Part shown: in pieces, positions 1 to 7,014 of the stretch | Layout of the letters: every line of letters begins with the position of its first letter | Position numbering within the stretch: the stretch's first letter is position 1 | NCBI GenBank assembly: GCA_964598065.1 | Contig: CAZRAW010000067.1 | Coordinates: 1 to 11,913, forward strand | Origin: Sulfidibacterium sp964598065 | GTDB lineage: Bacteria > Bacteroidota > Bacteroidia > Bacteroidales > F082 | Reading direction: 5' to 3' | DNA: 11,913 bases | Translations under genes and position numbers: made by a program | The notes under the pieces: model-generated | What the model saw: the letters and a program-made list of their open reading frames with translations, nothing else | What the model was told of the DNA's origin: nothing | Database searches by the model: none

Positions 1-49
1 GGCTCGTTCGCTAAAAATGTTTACTAAACATTTTTTTAACGCTCCGCCC
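1..49. repeat. REP-like imperfect palindrome at the window edge
   Basis: A perfect 10-bp inverted repeat (AAAAATGTTT at 13-22, AAACATTTTT at 26-35) surrounds a 3-nt loop. It is continued outward by CGTT (5-8) pairing with AACG (38-41) and GGC (1-3) pairing with GCC (46-48). The result is a long interrupted hairpin with GC-rich feet and an AT-rich upper stem. That design resembles dispersed REP or IS-end hairpins more than an intrinsic terminator, because its foot and flanks are GC-rich. The window begins inside or right at it, so its true left border is unknown. It could alternatively terminate a gene to the left. Confidence 0.4.
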
Positions 50-125
50 TATCTTGAAAAAGTACAAAATTACTTCGCCGATTCCAGATACGTTATTTCA
101 TAATAAACCCTAAGATTTGAAGGCT

Positions 126-147
126 TAAATTCAACAATAAATTCAAC
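126..147. repeat. Tandem 10-bp direct repeat, 12-bp period
   Basis: TAAATTCAAC occurs twice, at 126-135 and 138-147, separated by two bases. The copies are identical. The 12-bp spacing is close to one helical turn, so a dimeric regulator could in principle bind both on one face, but nothing else in the sequence shows a function. It lies in AT-rich intergenic DNA, where short repeats arise easily. Confidence 0.45.
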
Positions 148-185
148 TTTTTAAAGAGGAGAAAAAATCATTATTTTTCAAGTCA

Positions 186-207
186 AAAGAAAAAGAAGAA
201 AATCTTC
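186..207 (-). terminator. Possible weak terminator after the porin gene
   Basis: Read on the minus strand, a 5-bp stem (GAAGA/TCTTC, 207-195, 3-nt loop) is followed by a T-rich tract (194-186). It lies about 50 bp downstream of the porin stop codon and has the right orientation to end the aroC-porin transcript. An outer inverted repeat TTCAAG/CTTGAA (177-182 and 211-216) encloses it. The stem is short with only two G:C pairs, so this is a weak call. Confidence 0.3.
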
Positions 208-257
208 CCTCTTGAACTTGATGGCTAAAGTTTACATTTTGTCCAACGTCTCAAAAA

Positions 258-2183
258 TCAATTGTACAATTTCCAGCTGACGCCGAGGTAAAAACCGGCA
301 TCGGCGCCGGGGTATCCGGGTGAATTATAGTAGTGATAATTTTTGCCCAAAAGGCCCAGCATATTTTTCCCTTGCAAAAAGAAGCGGAAACTTTTAATTT
401 TCATTGAGCCGTAAATATCCAAATAGAGATAATCCCCGATTTTTTTGTTATGTTGAGAATAAAAAGCCCGTAATTCAGGCATATAAGCATCGGCATAATA
501 ACTTGTAAAATAAGAAAGCTGAATGCCTGTTTGTAAATGGGCAGCATGTTTAAAAATCCATTTTTTAAAAAAGAGATCCATTTTTCCCGTAAAGACAGGC
601 AAATGAAGGAAAGCAGACATGGAAGTAGTTTGATAAACCGCCCTCAGGTTAATACCAAAATAATGCATCGGGATGGTGCCATCAGCATAAACCTGCAATA
701 CGCTCCCCGGATTGGCGGCCTGTTGCGGATATACCGAATCATTAAAATAGGTGTAGTTGCCCAACGACTGAAAAGTGGCTCCGGCACGTATGGATTTATA
801 CCGGTACTCACCGGTAAAAATAAAAAGCCGCTCTTTCTGCAAGTGGAGCTTCCAGTTAAAACGATTTGAGCTGTATTTGGTAAAGTACCAGGCAGGCTTT
901 CTGTTATCAAATATTACACTAAAATAAAGTTGTCCTATATTTTTCTCCACTGAGCCTAGATATTGCAACAGGCTACCCTTAATCTTTAAGTCACCATTAT
1001 TGTAACCTCCCACAACCATCTCGGCGGAAGCATTTAAAAAGCTACGCTGAAAAAGTTTCAATGAAATGCCGCCGAAAGGAATTAACTGATTATTAATGTA
1101 TTTCGATAAATCATAAGGCAACGTTTGGATAATGTGATCATAATTCGTCCCGAACCAGGCACGAAACACCCGGCTGAGTTTGGCTTCGTTATAAGCCAGA
1201 CTTGACCAGAGAAAACGATTTCTGATTTTGAGCTGATAAATCGAATCGTATGTCCCCAATGTGTCGAAAACGGCAGGGAAAGCCGCGTAAAATCCCGTAT
1301 CGGAAGCAGCTTCCATGTCCGTATAAACCATCTGATTACGTTGATACAGAAGTGCATAGGAGATGCTACCGCCACTCAGTCTTCGGCGGGTCGAATCCTT
1401 CCGCATGCCGGGCTTTTGCAGGTTGAAATACTGCTCCACATAAAATCCGGACGCTTTCACCATGTTTTGTGCAGTTTTTAGTCCGACCGGAATAACTTTT
1501 CGGTCTTTCTCAAGATTCTCGGTAAAAAGACTATCTGCGGTAATACCTCCGTTCTCATGGGCAATTACCTTATTGTGCAAATAATTCCCGATAATACCAT
1601 AACGCCTGTTTTTCGTATGATAACGGCTTGTAAAATAGACATAATTATCACTCGACTTACTGTTGAAATAACTTCCCGGAGCATTTACGAGATACAAATC
1701 CACACCAAAAGTAAACTGCTTGGACATTTTCCGGGAAAAGGTTACCCCAAGGTTCTGTTCTTTTGCAGGCCCCATAACATACTGCAGCTCTGTATAGGGA
1801 CGCATAAGTTTGTAATATCTCACCTGATCGTTGTAATGCATATAAGGTGCAAAAACACGGGACTTCGTTACATAGCCCACGGAAACGGAAGGCGAAAAAA
1901 CTCTGTTATAGGAAGCGAGCCCTATATTACTCAGGGTGTTATACATGCGATTCTTTGCTTCAATGGGGGCATACTGGTGAAAAAAGGTAAGGGTAGTATC
2001 CACATAGGTAAGTTTGCCCGACTTCAGGTTATCCAGCGAGCCGACAAAATAGTAAATCGAGGTACTGTCCGGTTTCACCTGAGTGGTGTCACGGGAAATA
2101 GCAGCCGAGTCGCTTTGTGCCGCAACAGGCATTACCTGCATGCAAATCAGTACAAAAAGAAACAAAAAATAAATTTTCCCCAT
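258..2183 (-). CDS. Putative outer-membrane porin (Porin_10-type)
   Basis: This 641-residue protein is predicted to be an outer-membrane beta-barrel. Residues 1-22 form a signal peptide (hydrophobic FLFLFVLICM core, cleavage likely after V20-A21-A22, before Q23). A Thr/Ser/Asp-rich linker follows, then alternating aromatic strands through the C-terminus (end VSWKLYN). The stretches TFFHQYAPIE, NTLSNIGLA, PYTELQYVMG, KEQNLGVTFSRK and ENGGITADS are, from memory, typical of the Bacteroidota 'putative porin' family (Porin_10). Substrate and physiological role are unknown for this family. The frame stays open another 75 codons upstream, into aroC, but the ATG at 2183 is chosen because it directly precedes the signal peptide. 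The gene follows aroC by 58 bp and has its own -7 box, so it may be transcribed both with aroC and alone. Confidence 0.85.
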   Translation of the reverse strand: MGKIYFLFLFVLICMQVMPVAAQSDSAAISRDTTQVKPDSTSIYYFVGSLDNLKSGKLTYVDTTLTFFHQYAPIEAKNRMYNTLSNIGLASYNRVFSPSVSVGYVTKSRVFAPYMHYNDQVRYYKLMRPYTELQYVMGPAKEQNLGVTFSRKMSKQFTFGVDLYLVNAPGSYFNSKSSDNYVYFTSRYHTKNRRYGIIGNYLHNKVIAHENGGITADSLFTENLEKDRKVIPVGLKTAQNMVKASGFYVEQYFNLQKPGMRKDSTRRRLSGGSISYALLYQRNQMVYTDMEAASDTGFYAAFPAVFDTLGTYDSIYQLKIRNRFLWSSLAYNEAKLSRVFRAWFGTNYDHIIQTLPYDLSKYINNQLIPFGGISLKLFQRSFLNASAEMVVGGYNNGDLKIKGSLLQYLGSVEKNIGQLYFSVIFDNRKPAWYFTKYSSNRFNWKLHLQKERLFIFTGEYRYKSIRAGATFQSLGNYTYFNDSVYPQQAANPGSVLQVYADGTIPMHYFGINLRAVYQTTSMSAFLHLPVFTGKMDLFFKKWIFKHAAHLQTGIQLSYFTSYYADAYMPELRAFYSQHNKKIGDYLYLDIYGSMKIKSFRFFLQGKNMLGLLGKNYHYYNSPGYPGADAGFYLGVSWKLYN

Positions 2184-2221
2184 AGAAACAGTCACAATCG
2201 GTATGTTTGTTTTTCGATGGT

Positions 2222-2229
2222 CAAAATTA
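2222..2229 (-). promoter_or_regulatory. -7 box for the porin gene
   Basis: TAATTTTG on the minus strand (2229-2222) matches the Bacteroidota sigma-ABfr -7 consensus TAnnTTTG at every fixed position. It lies in the short gap between the aroC stop and the porin ATG and would give a leader of about 30 nt. The -33 element is weak: TTTC sits 23 bp upstream instead of TTTG. Confidence 0.5.
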
Positions 2230-2241
2230 GGGAAAAAGGGA

Positions 2242-3342
2242 TTAAATCTTGTGAAATATCGATTTAATATCGGAGAGCGTGTTCCGCAGCAGATGGTCGG
2301 CCAATACCAGTGCAGCCATAGCTTCCACAATGGGCACCGCACGCGGCACAACGGTAACATCATGACGGCCCTTTCCTTCGAGGATAATCTCGTTTCCTTC
2401 GGTATCAAAAGAAGGCTGGCTTTTCATAATGGTAGCAATAGGTTTAAAAGCTACCTTAAAAAAGATGTCATTCCCGTTGGAAATACCACCCTGAATACCC
2501 CCCGACCGGTTCGTCTGCGTGGTGAGCCGTTTACCCTGTTTCACAAATAAATCGTTGTGTTCGGAACCTTTCATGCGGGCAGCGGAAAATCCCGAGCCAA
2601 TTTCAAAACCTTTCACCGCATTGATACTTAACATAGCTTTTCCAAGGTCGGCATGTAGTTTGTCAAAAACCGGTTCCCCCAATCCCACAGGAACATTTTT
2701 GGCAATACACAAAATGGTTCCCCCTAACGTATCGCCCTCTTTGGCAGTCTTTTCCAAAAGGTGCAACATCTTATCTGTCGTTTCTTTATCAGGACAACGC
2801 ATAGGTGATTCTTCCGTTTTGGACAAATCAAGCGTATCGTAATTTCCCGGAAGGGACACCTCTCCTATGCTATGCACAAAAGCCGTAATTTCAATGCCGG
2901 CTTTCTTCAGCAGCATTTTAGCAAAAGCGCCGGCCACCACGCGGGCAACGGTTTCACGTGCCGACGAACGTCCGCCGCCACGGTAATCGCGAAAACCATA
3001 CTTTTTCTCATAAGTATAATCGGCATGCGAAGGGCGGTAAGCTTTTTTGAGATGCGAATAGTCAGCCGAATGCTGATCCTTGTTCCACACCAGAAAGCCA
3101 ATGGGCGTTCCGGTAGATTTTCCTTCAAAAACCCCGGAAAGCACCTCCAGCCGGTCGGCTTCCTGCCTCGCCGTAACCCATTTTGACTGTCCCGGACGCC
3201 TTCTTTCTAACTCTTTTTGTACAAAATCCAAGTCAACATTCACGCCGGCCGGAAAGCCATCTATCACACCTCCAATGGCTTTTCCATGCGACTCGCCAAA
3301 ACTCGTCAGTCGTAAAATTTTTCCAAAACTATTTCCAGGCAT
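2242..3342 (-). CDS. aroC: Chorismate synthase
   Basis: The enzyme converts 5-enolpyruvylshikimate-3-phosphate to chorismate, the last step of the shikimate pathway, using reduced FMN. Chorismate then feeds aromatic amino acids, folate and menaquinone. At 366 residues it has the usual full length. The family signatures are all present: FGESHG (15-20, with His19), DYRGGGRSSARET (119-131), NRSGGIQGGISNG (278-290) and RHD (326-328) followed by PRAVPIVEAMAALVLADHLL (333-352). The ATG at 3342 gives the standard N-terminus (MPGNSFGKILRLTSFGESHG). The gene is divergent from the lipoprotein gene at 3425 and lies upstream of the porin gene on the same strand. Its own promoter is not clear: TTTG (3414-3411) with a degenerate TAATTTAT (3388-3381) is the best I can find. 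Confidence 0.98.
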   Translation of the reverse strand: MPGNSFGKILRLTSFGESHGKAIGGVIDGFPAGVNVDLDFVQKELERRRPGQSKWVTARQEADRLEVLSGVFEGKSTGTPIGFLVWNKDQHSADYSHLKKAYRPSHADYTYEKKYGFRDYRGGGRSSARETVARVVAGAFAKMLLKKAGIEITAFVHSIGEVSLPGNYDTLDLSKTEESPMRCPDKETTDKMLHLLEKTAKEGDTLGGTILCIAKNVPVGLGEPVFDKLHADLGKAMLSINAVKGFEIGSGFSAARMKGSEHNDLFVKQGKRLTTQTNRSGGIQGGISNGNDIFFKVAFKPIATIMKSQPSFDTEGNEIILEGKGRHDVTVVPRAVPIVEAMAALVLADHLLRNTLSDIKSIFHKI

Positions 3343-3358
3343 ATCCGTTATTATGTAT

Positions 3359-3366
3359 TAATTTTG
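3359..3366 (+). promoter_or_regulatory. -7 box for the lipoprotein gene
   Basis: TAATTTTG matches TAnnTTTG completely and points toward the lipoprotein gene, giving a leader of roughly 50 nt. Only a TTTC (3332-3335, 23 bp upstream, inside aroC) stands where the -33 TTTG would be. The region is AT-rich, so a chance match is possible. Confidence 0.5.
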
Positions 3367-3424
3367 TAAAAGTAAAATAAATAAATTAAAGCAGGATCAT
3401 TAATAAAAAGCAAAGCCAAAACAG

Positions 3425-4093
3425 ATGAATAATTCGGTGAAATTATTGTTGCTACTTGCCGTGGGTGTTTTTTTCAGTTCATGCAATAAGTTAGAAAATA
3501 GCTACCCCTATTACAAAATCAGCAACCAGTTTAAGCAATATTGCCAGTTTCAGAAGCAGAGCAAATGGACTTATCAGAATGACAGTACCAAAAGCCTGCA
3601 TAACCTTACCGTTTCCGACGTTTCCTCCTATATTGGCTTTCACAGTCCGAACAATGTTGCCGGCGCTTATAGCTTTGGTGCTGTTGACATGACTTACGAC
3701 ACCACCACCGATTTAAACATCGTAAAAAGCTCCATCAATGCCGGTAATCCTTCAACAGGAAGCGGCGAAATGCACGACCTGTACTGGCTTTTTTACAAAA
3801 ATGGGAACTACCTGCTGGCCTTTGCTCCCGGTTTTCCGATGGGCGTAGAACAACGGCTTGGAAACAATCCCGGATTTTATACCAACCTGCAAAAACTGAA
3901 AGACTTAAAGTTAAATGGCAAAGATTATACCGATGTATATCACACCGAGGTAAAAAAAACAGAAGGAACGCCCGACACAGTGCGCTATCAGTTCTATTTT
4001 GCTCCTCATTACGGACTTATTAAATGGACACGGCAGGTGAACAATCATATCACAAGTTACAGTCTGGTTCAGTCAAACCTGATTCAAAAGTAG
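3425..4093 (+). CDS. Hypothetical outer-envelope lipoprotein
   Basis: The product has 222 residues and I do not recognise a named family. A lipoprotein signal peptide is clear: a short N-region with K6, the hydrophobic run LLLLLAVGVFF (7-17), and a lipobox ending in Cys20 (FSSC). The mature part is polar and looks globular. It starts with a Tyr/Gln-rich stretch and the element KWTYQNDST (47-55), which resembles the W-x-Y-x-N-D/E-S-T start of many Bacteroidota surface or periplasmic lipoproteins of unknown role. Near the end, YFAPHYGLIKWTR is also typical of that style. There are no membrane helices after the lipobox and no catalytic motif that I can see. The gene is divergent from aroC and separated from the next gene by 168 bp with its own promoter box, so it is probably monocistronic. 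Confidence 0.8.
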   Translation: MNNSVKLLLLLAVGVFFSSCNKLENSYPYYKISNQFKQYCQFQKQSKWTYQNDSTKSLHNLTVSDVSSYIGFHSPNNVAGAYSFGAVDMTYDTTTDLNIVKSSINAGNPSTGSGEMHDLYWLFYKNGNYLLAFAPGFPMGVEQRLGNNPGFYTNLQKLKDLKLNGKDYTDVYHTEVKKTEGTPDTVRYQFYFAPHYGLIKWTRQVNNHITSYSLVQSNLIQK

Positions 4094-4171
4094 TGTTACG
4101 ATAATTCCGGAAGACGGATTTTGTTGATCTTTTGAGGCTGTGGAAATCGTTGACGGATTAGCCAGCCCAAA

Positions 4172-4194
4172 TATAGTACATGCTATTTACTATA
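4172..4194. repeat. 7-bp inverted repeat, operator-like
   Basis: TATAGTA (4172-4178) and TACTATA (4188-4194) form a perfect inverted repeat around 9 nt. It lies 24 bp upstream of the -7 box of the glycosyltransferase gene, where an operator or activator site could sit. The arms are almost pure AT, so chance is a real alternative. Confidence 0.25.
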
Positions 4195-4217
4195 ATCCAT
4201 AGTCCCGTCATAAATTG

Positions 4218-4225
4218 TATCTTTG
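4218..4225 (+). promoter_or_regulatory. -7 box for the glycosyltransferase gene
   Basis: TATCTTTG matches TAnnTTTG fully and lies 36 bp before the ATG at 4262. No good -33 TTTG is found 17-23 bp upstream. The box overlaps the TTG at 4223 that would start a longer reading of the frame, which argues that translation begins downstream at 4262. Confidence 0.5.
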
Positions 4226-4261
4226 CCACGACGAAAAGGCCTGCCTAATAAGCTGCGGAAT

Positions 4262-5026
4262 ATGGTTAGTACGTTGGAAATAGACGGAATTTATGTGATT
4301 CATGCCCTGAAAGGATACGAGCTTCACGAAAAGCGCGTCACAGACCTGTTCAGGGAACACAACCTGAATTTTGAATTCGTTACCGACGGCGATCCGAAGT
4401 TTTTTAATGAGGACATTCTAAGAAAATATTTTACCGGGAATATCTCTGTAAAAATGGCGGCAGGCACACTCTCCTGCACGCTGAACCATATTCTTGCTTA
4501 TGAGAAAATGGTGAAAAGAAAAAATCAATACGCTCTCATCTTTGAAAACGACCCGTTTTTTCTAGGAGATTTCACCAGAGGCCTTAAGAAAATGGCAGAT
4601 GAAATCAATAACTTAGAAAAAGGCTTCCTCATATCGCTGGAAAATAGCGCCCTCAGGTTCCCATCATTTTGGGAGACGAGGAGTGGGAAACATCTGTTTC
4701 GGGCAACAACACAGCGCATGGCCGGTGCTTATCTTATTGATTTGGAAGGCGCTAAAAATATTCTCAACGATATAAAACAACACAAATGTAATGAAGTCAT
4801 CGACTGGTGGCACAACACACTCGTTGAAAGAGGTGTTGTGAAAATGTACTGGGCACACCCGCCATTGGTTGAGCAGGGATCGCACAACGGAAGTTTAAGC
4901 TCAACAATCTCCAGTAAACCGAGAAGCGTCATTCGCCAGTTGCAATGGAATATACAAAAGATTTACAAAACTTATTTCCGCCGGTTGTTCAGAGACAAAC
5001 GGGTAATTAAGGACAATCATTCCTGA
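4262..5026 (+). CDS. GT25-family glycosyltransferase
   Basis: The 254-residue protein resembles glycosyltransferase family 25 (LPS/LOS-type galactosyltransferases), which transfer sugars from nucleotide donors onto envelope glycans at the cytoplasmic face. Visible landmarks are the opening IDGIYVIHA (7-15); FEFVTDGD (37-44); GTLSCTLNHILAYEKM (68-83), matching the family's G-x-x-G-C-x-x-S-H helix; a metal-binding IFENDP (93-98) in place of the more common E-D-D; MAGAYLID (153-160); the acidic-aromatic DWW (181-183); and PLVEQGSHNGSLSSTIS (201-217). The C-terminus is basic, with possible membrane association. The frame is open to a TTG at 4223, but that codon falls inside the -7 box, so the ATG at 4262 is preferred. 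The gene stands alone, not in a polysaccharide cluster, so acceptor and sugar cannot be inferred. Confidence 0.8.
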   Translation: MVSTLEIDGIYVIHALKGYELHEKRVTDLFREHNLNFEFVTDGDPKFFNEDILRKYFTGNISVKMAAGTLSCTLNHILAYEKMVKRKNQYALIFENDPFFLGDFTRGLKKMADEINNLEKGFLISLENSALRFPSFWETRSGKHLFRATTQRMAGAYLIDLEGAKNILNDIKQHKCNEVIDWWHNTLVERGVVKMYWAHPPLVEQGSHNGSLSSTISSKPRSVIRQLQWNIQKIYKTYFRRLFRDKRVIKDNHS

Positions 5027-5038
5027 GAAAACAGGAAT
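5019..5038 (+). terminator. Hairpin over the GT25 stop codon
   Basis: A perfect 7-bp inverted repeat (ATTCCTG 5019-5025, CAGGAAT 5032-5038) with a 6-nt loop spans the TGA stop at 5024-5026. It lies between two convergent genes, where a terminator is expected. No T-tract follows on the plus strand, so intrinsic termination is uncertain; transcript-end stabilisation is an alternative. Confidence 0.35.
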
Positions 5039-5065
5039 TAGCCGGAATTGCCTCCCTGAAAAATC

Positions 5066-5629
5066 TTATCGACCGGCTTGCTTTTTCTTAAACCATTGGT
5101 GAGTCACGCGCCATATAAGCCCAAACAGCAGCAAAAAGAAAGCAAAAAATACAAGCAGCCATTTAAAAAGTGTTACCGGACCGGCTATGCGGATAATTCC
5201 TTCCTGCATATTCGGAAAAGAGAGGATGCTAATGCGAAGTAAAATATTCTCGGCATAATCGAACAGGGCAGCAACAAACGGAACAAAAACCATATTTTCA
5301 AGACGGGTATTTTTATACACTAAGTACAGCAAGCTGGCCAGCAGAGTGGAATAAACCAGCGGATAAACCATATCGATCCACTGGAGACGCAGATACATCT
5401 CGCGGCCTTCCGTGCCATAATGCCGAAACATGTTTTGCAACTGCGAATAAGTATAAAACATGCGGGCATCAGGAATTCCCATACCATTAGACAACGCCCT
5501 GATTTTCTCCACGCTAAACGAAAAAAGCCCGTGAAAAGCGTACACAAACAGAAGTTGCAGCACAATAATCAGCAATAGCCATCCGGTACGGGAAGTTTTT
5601 GACAGATACGAAACAATAAGTTTTTTCAT
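5066..5629 (-). CDS. Hypothetical four-helix membrane protein
   Basis: This 187-residue protein is not a family I can name. It shows four hydrophobic segments, near residues 16-35, 88-106, 112-131 and 152-173, with a basic N-terminus (MKK) and a basic C-terminus (KKKQAGR), consistent with both ends in the cytoplasm. A soluble loop of about 50 residues lies between helices 1 and 2. It carries a patterned stretch, YGTEGREMYLRLQWIDMVYP (71-90), with G72, G75-R76, Y79, D86, Y89 and P90. Helix 3 contains buried polar residues D124, E127 and N128. Such spacing looks like a conserved family core rather than random hydrophobic sequence. The gene is monocistronic, convergent with the GT25 gene (39-bp gap) and divergent from the MFS gene. 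TATCTTTA (5636-5629), one base off the -7 consensus, touches the start codon. Confidence 0.75.
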   Translation of the reverse strand: MKKLIVSYLSKTSRTGWLLLIIVLQLLFVYAFHGLFSFSVEKIRALSNGMGIPDARMFYTYSQLQNMFRHYGTEGREMYLRLQWIDMVYPLVYSTLLASLLYLVYKNTRLENMVFVPFVAALFDYAENILLRISILSFPNMQEGIIRIAGPVTLFKWLLVFFAFFLLLFGLIWRVTHQWFKKKQAGR

Positions 5630-5714
5630 AAAGATACATTTTGGTTGCCGGAAGTCTCTCGCTAAAATAAAGAAATATTTTGATGACTAAGGAAAAGCAT
5701 GGGCCGGAAATCCT

Positions 5715-5722
5715 TATTTTCG
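5715..5722 (+). promoter_or_regulatory. Near-consensus -7 box for the MFS gene
   Basis: TATTTTCG differs from TAnnTTTG at one fixed base and lies only 7 bp before the ATG at 5730. If used, transcription would start at or next to the start codon, giving a leaderless or nearly leaderless mRNA. No -33 TTTG is found at 17-23 bp. Confidence 0.3.
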
Positions 5723-5729
5723 CTTTACG

Positions 5730-6968
5730 ATGCAAAAGATTGAAAAAAACGGGCAATATTACAAATTCGGACTTTACGGTTTTTTAAAAAACCTGCGTTT
5801 TTACGAGTCTTTTCTCATTCTGTTTTTTCTTGAAAAAGGCATCGATTACATCAAAATAGGACTGCTTTATTCGGTTCGGGAGATAACTATCATGCTGTTT
5901 GAAATTCCCAGCGGTCTTGTAGCCGATATTCTTGGAAGGAAAAAAACACTCATTGCCTCTTTTTTGGTTTATATCCTTTCTTTCGTAACCTTTTACTTTT
6001 CAAAGCATTTCGGACTTTTGATACTGGCTATGATGTTGTTTGCTCTGGCTGATGCTTTTCGTTCGGGAGTTCACAAAGCTATGATTTTTCAGTATTTAAA
6101 GCGCCGGGGAAGGACAAACCAAAAAGTTGATTACTACGGACATACACGTTCATGGTCGCAGACAGGCTCGGCCATAGCCTCCATCATTGCGGGGACTATG
6201 GTTTTTTATTATGGCAGCTACCGGATTATCTTTGCCTTTTCGGTTATCCCCTATTTTCTCGACATGCTGTTGATATGGTCATATCCCGGCTATCTTGACG
6301 GCGAATTCGACAAACAGGAAAAGAAAAGTGTCCGTGAAAAATTCCGGGAAGTTTGGAATGCCGTTGTTACGAGCCTCAAAGAGTTCAGTCTGCTGCGTAT
6401 TCTTACCAGCCTGTCGCTGCATACCGGTTATTACAGGGCTGTAAAGGATTACATCCAGCCGGTTATGGTAAGCCTTGCCATAACCCTTCCCTGGCTTGCT
6501 CCCATGAAAAAAATGCAAAAGAGTGCTATCGTAGTGGGCATCACTTACTTTTTCCTTTACCTGTTGACGGCACAGGCCTCACGTTCTTCGGGTCTGTTTC
6601 TAAAAAAATTCGCCCACTTCAGTCGTCCCATGAACCTCACCATGTTTGCCGGCATTGCGCTGGGCATAGCGGCTGGCATTTTTTATCTGCTTCATTGGTA
6701 CGCCCTTTCCATTCTCGGTTTTGTGATGATTATGCTCAATGAAAACCTCAGAAAGCCTATTGGCGTAGCTTTCGTTACCGAAAAATCGGACGACAAAGCC
6801 ACCGCTTCTGTCCTCTCCATAGAGTCGCAGGCACAATCTTTTTTTGCCGCCATCATTGCTTTTGTCATTGGATTAGGCGCACAAGCCGGAGGTCCTGGAA
6901 CAGGAATTATTTTCGGCAGCAGTCTTCTTATTTTACTTCTTCCACTCTATCTCCTGAAAAAGAATTAG
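5730..6968 (+). CDS. MFS transporter
   Basis: The protein has 412 residues and about 12 hydrophobic segments, which is the normal size for a major facilitator superfamily secondary transporter in the inner membrane. The diagnostic loop after helix 2 is present: EIPSGLVADILGRKKTL (58-74), with G62, D66, G69, R70 and K71 of motif A. A longer, charged central loop (about 187-216) separates the two six-helix halves, and a second basic loop lies around 282-299. Substrate cannot be read from the sequence; the motif A form is most like drug/proton antiporter or sugar-type MFS proteins. It is followed 46 bp later by a patatin-like phospholipase gene on the same strand, probably co-transcribed. Upstream it is divergent from the four-helix membrane protein gene. 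Confidence 0.88.
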   Translation: MQKIEKNGQYYKFGLYGFLKNLRFYESFLILFFLEKGIDYIKIGLLYSVREITIMLFEIPSGLVADILGRKKTLIASFLVYILSFVTFYFSKHFGLLILAMMLFALADAFRSGVHKAMIFQYLKRRGRTNQKVDYYGHTRSWSQTGSAIASIIAGTMVFYYGSYRIIFAFSVIPYFLDMLLIWSYPGYLDGEFDKQEKKSVREKFREVWNAVVTSLKEFSLLRILTSLSLHTGYYRAVKDYIQPVMVSLAITLPWLAPMKKMQKSAIVVGITYFFLYLLTAQASRSSGLFLKKFAHFSRPMNLTMFAGIALGIAAGIFYLLHWYALSILGFVMIMLNENLRKPIGVAFVTEKSDDKATASVLSIESQAQSFFAAIIAFVIGLGAQAGGPGTGIIFGSSLLILLLPLYLLKKN

Positions 6969-7014
6969 TATGTTATAATTTCCTGTTTATTGTATTTTTA
7001 TCAAAATTTTAATT

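Larger units (their letters stand above)
50..257. other. Non-coding region left of the porin gene
   Basis: There is no open reading frame of useful length on either strand. The right half is purine-rich on the plus strand. It holds a short direct repeat (126-147) and a weak hairpin with a T-rich tail on the minus strand (186-207), both listed separately. CAAAATTA at 65-72 reads as TAATTTTG on the minus strand, a match to the Bacteroidota -7 box pointing out of the window. No -33 box lies at the right distance, so it may be chance in AT-rich DNA. Confidence 0.5.

Noticed and set aside
260..271. A perfect 12-bp palindrome, AATTGTACAATT, at the porin 3' end
   Set aside because: It encodes the last residues and stop of the porin gene (LYN-stop), and has no loop or T-tract, so coincidence of codons is sufficient.
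1557..2267. A 236-codon open frame on the plus strand, antisense to the porin gene
   Set aside because: It lies fully against a well-supported signal-peptide-bearing porin gene, shows no recognisable domain, and has no promoter box at its start.
4223..4261. TTG-initiated 13-residue extension of the glycosyltransferase
   Set aside because: The TTG is part of the -7 box TATCTTTG, so it would not be in the transcript, and the extension (rich in Arg/Lys) precedes the family's normal N-terminus.
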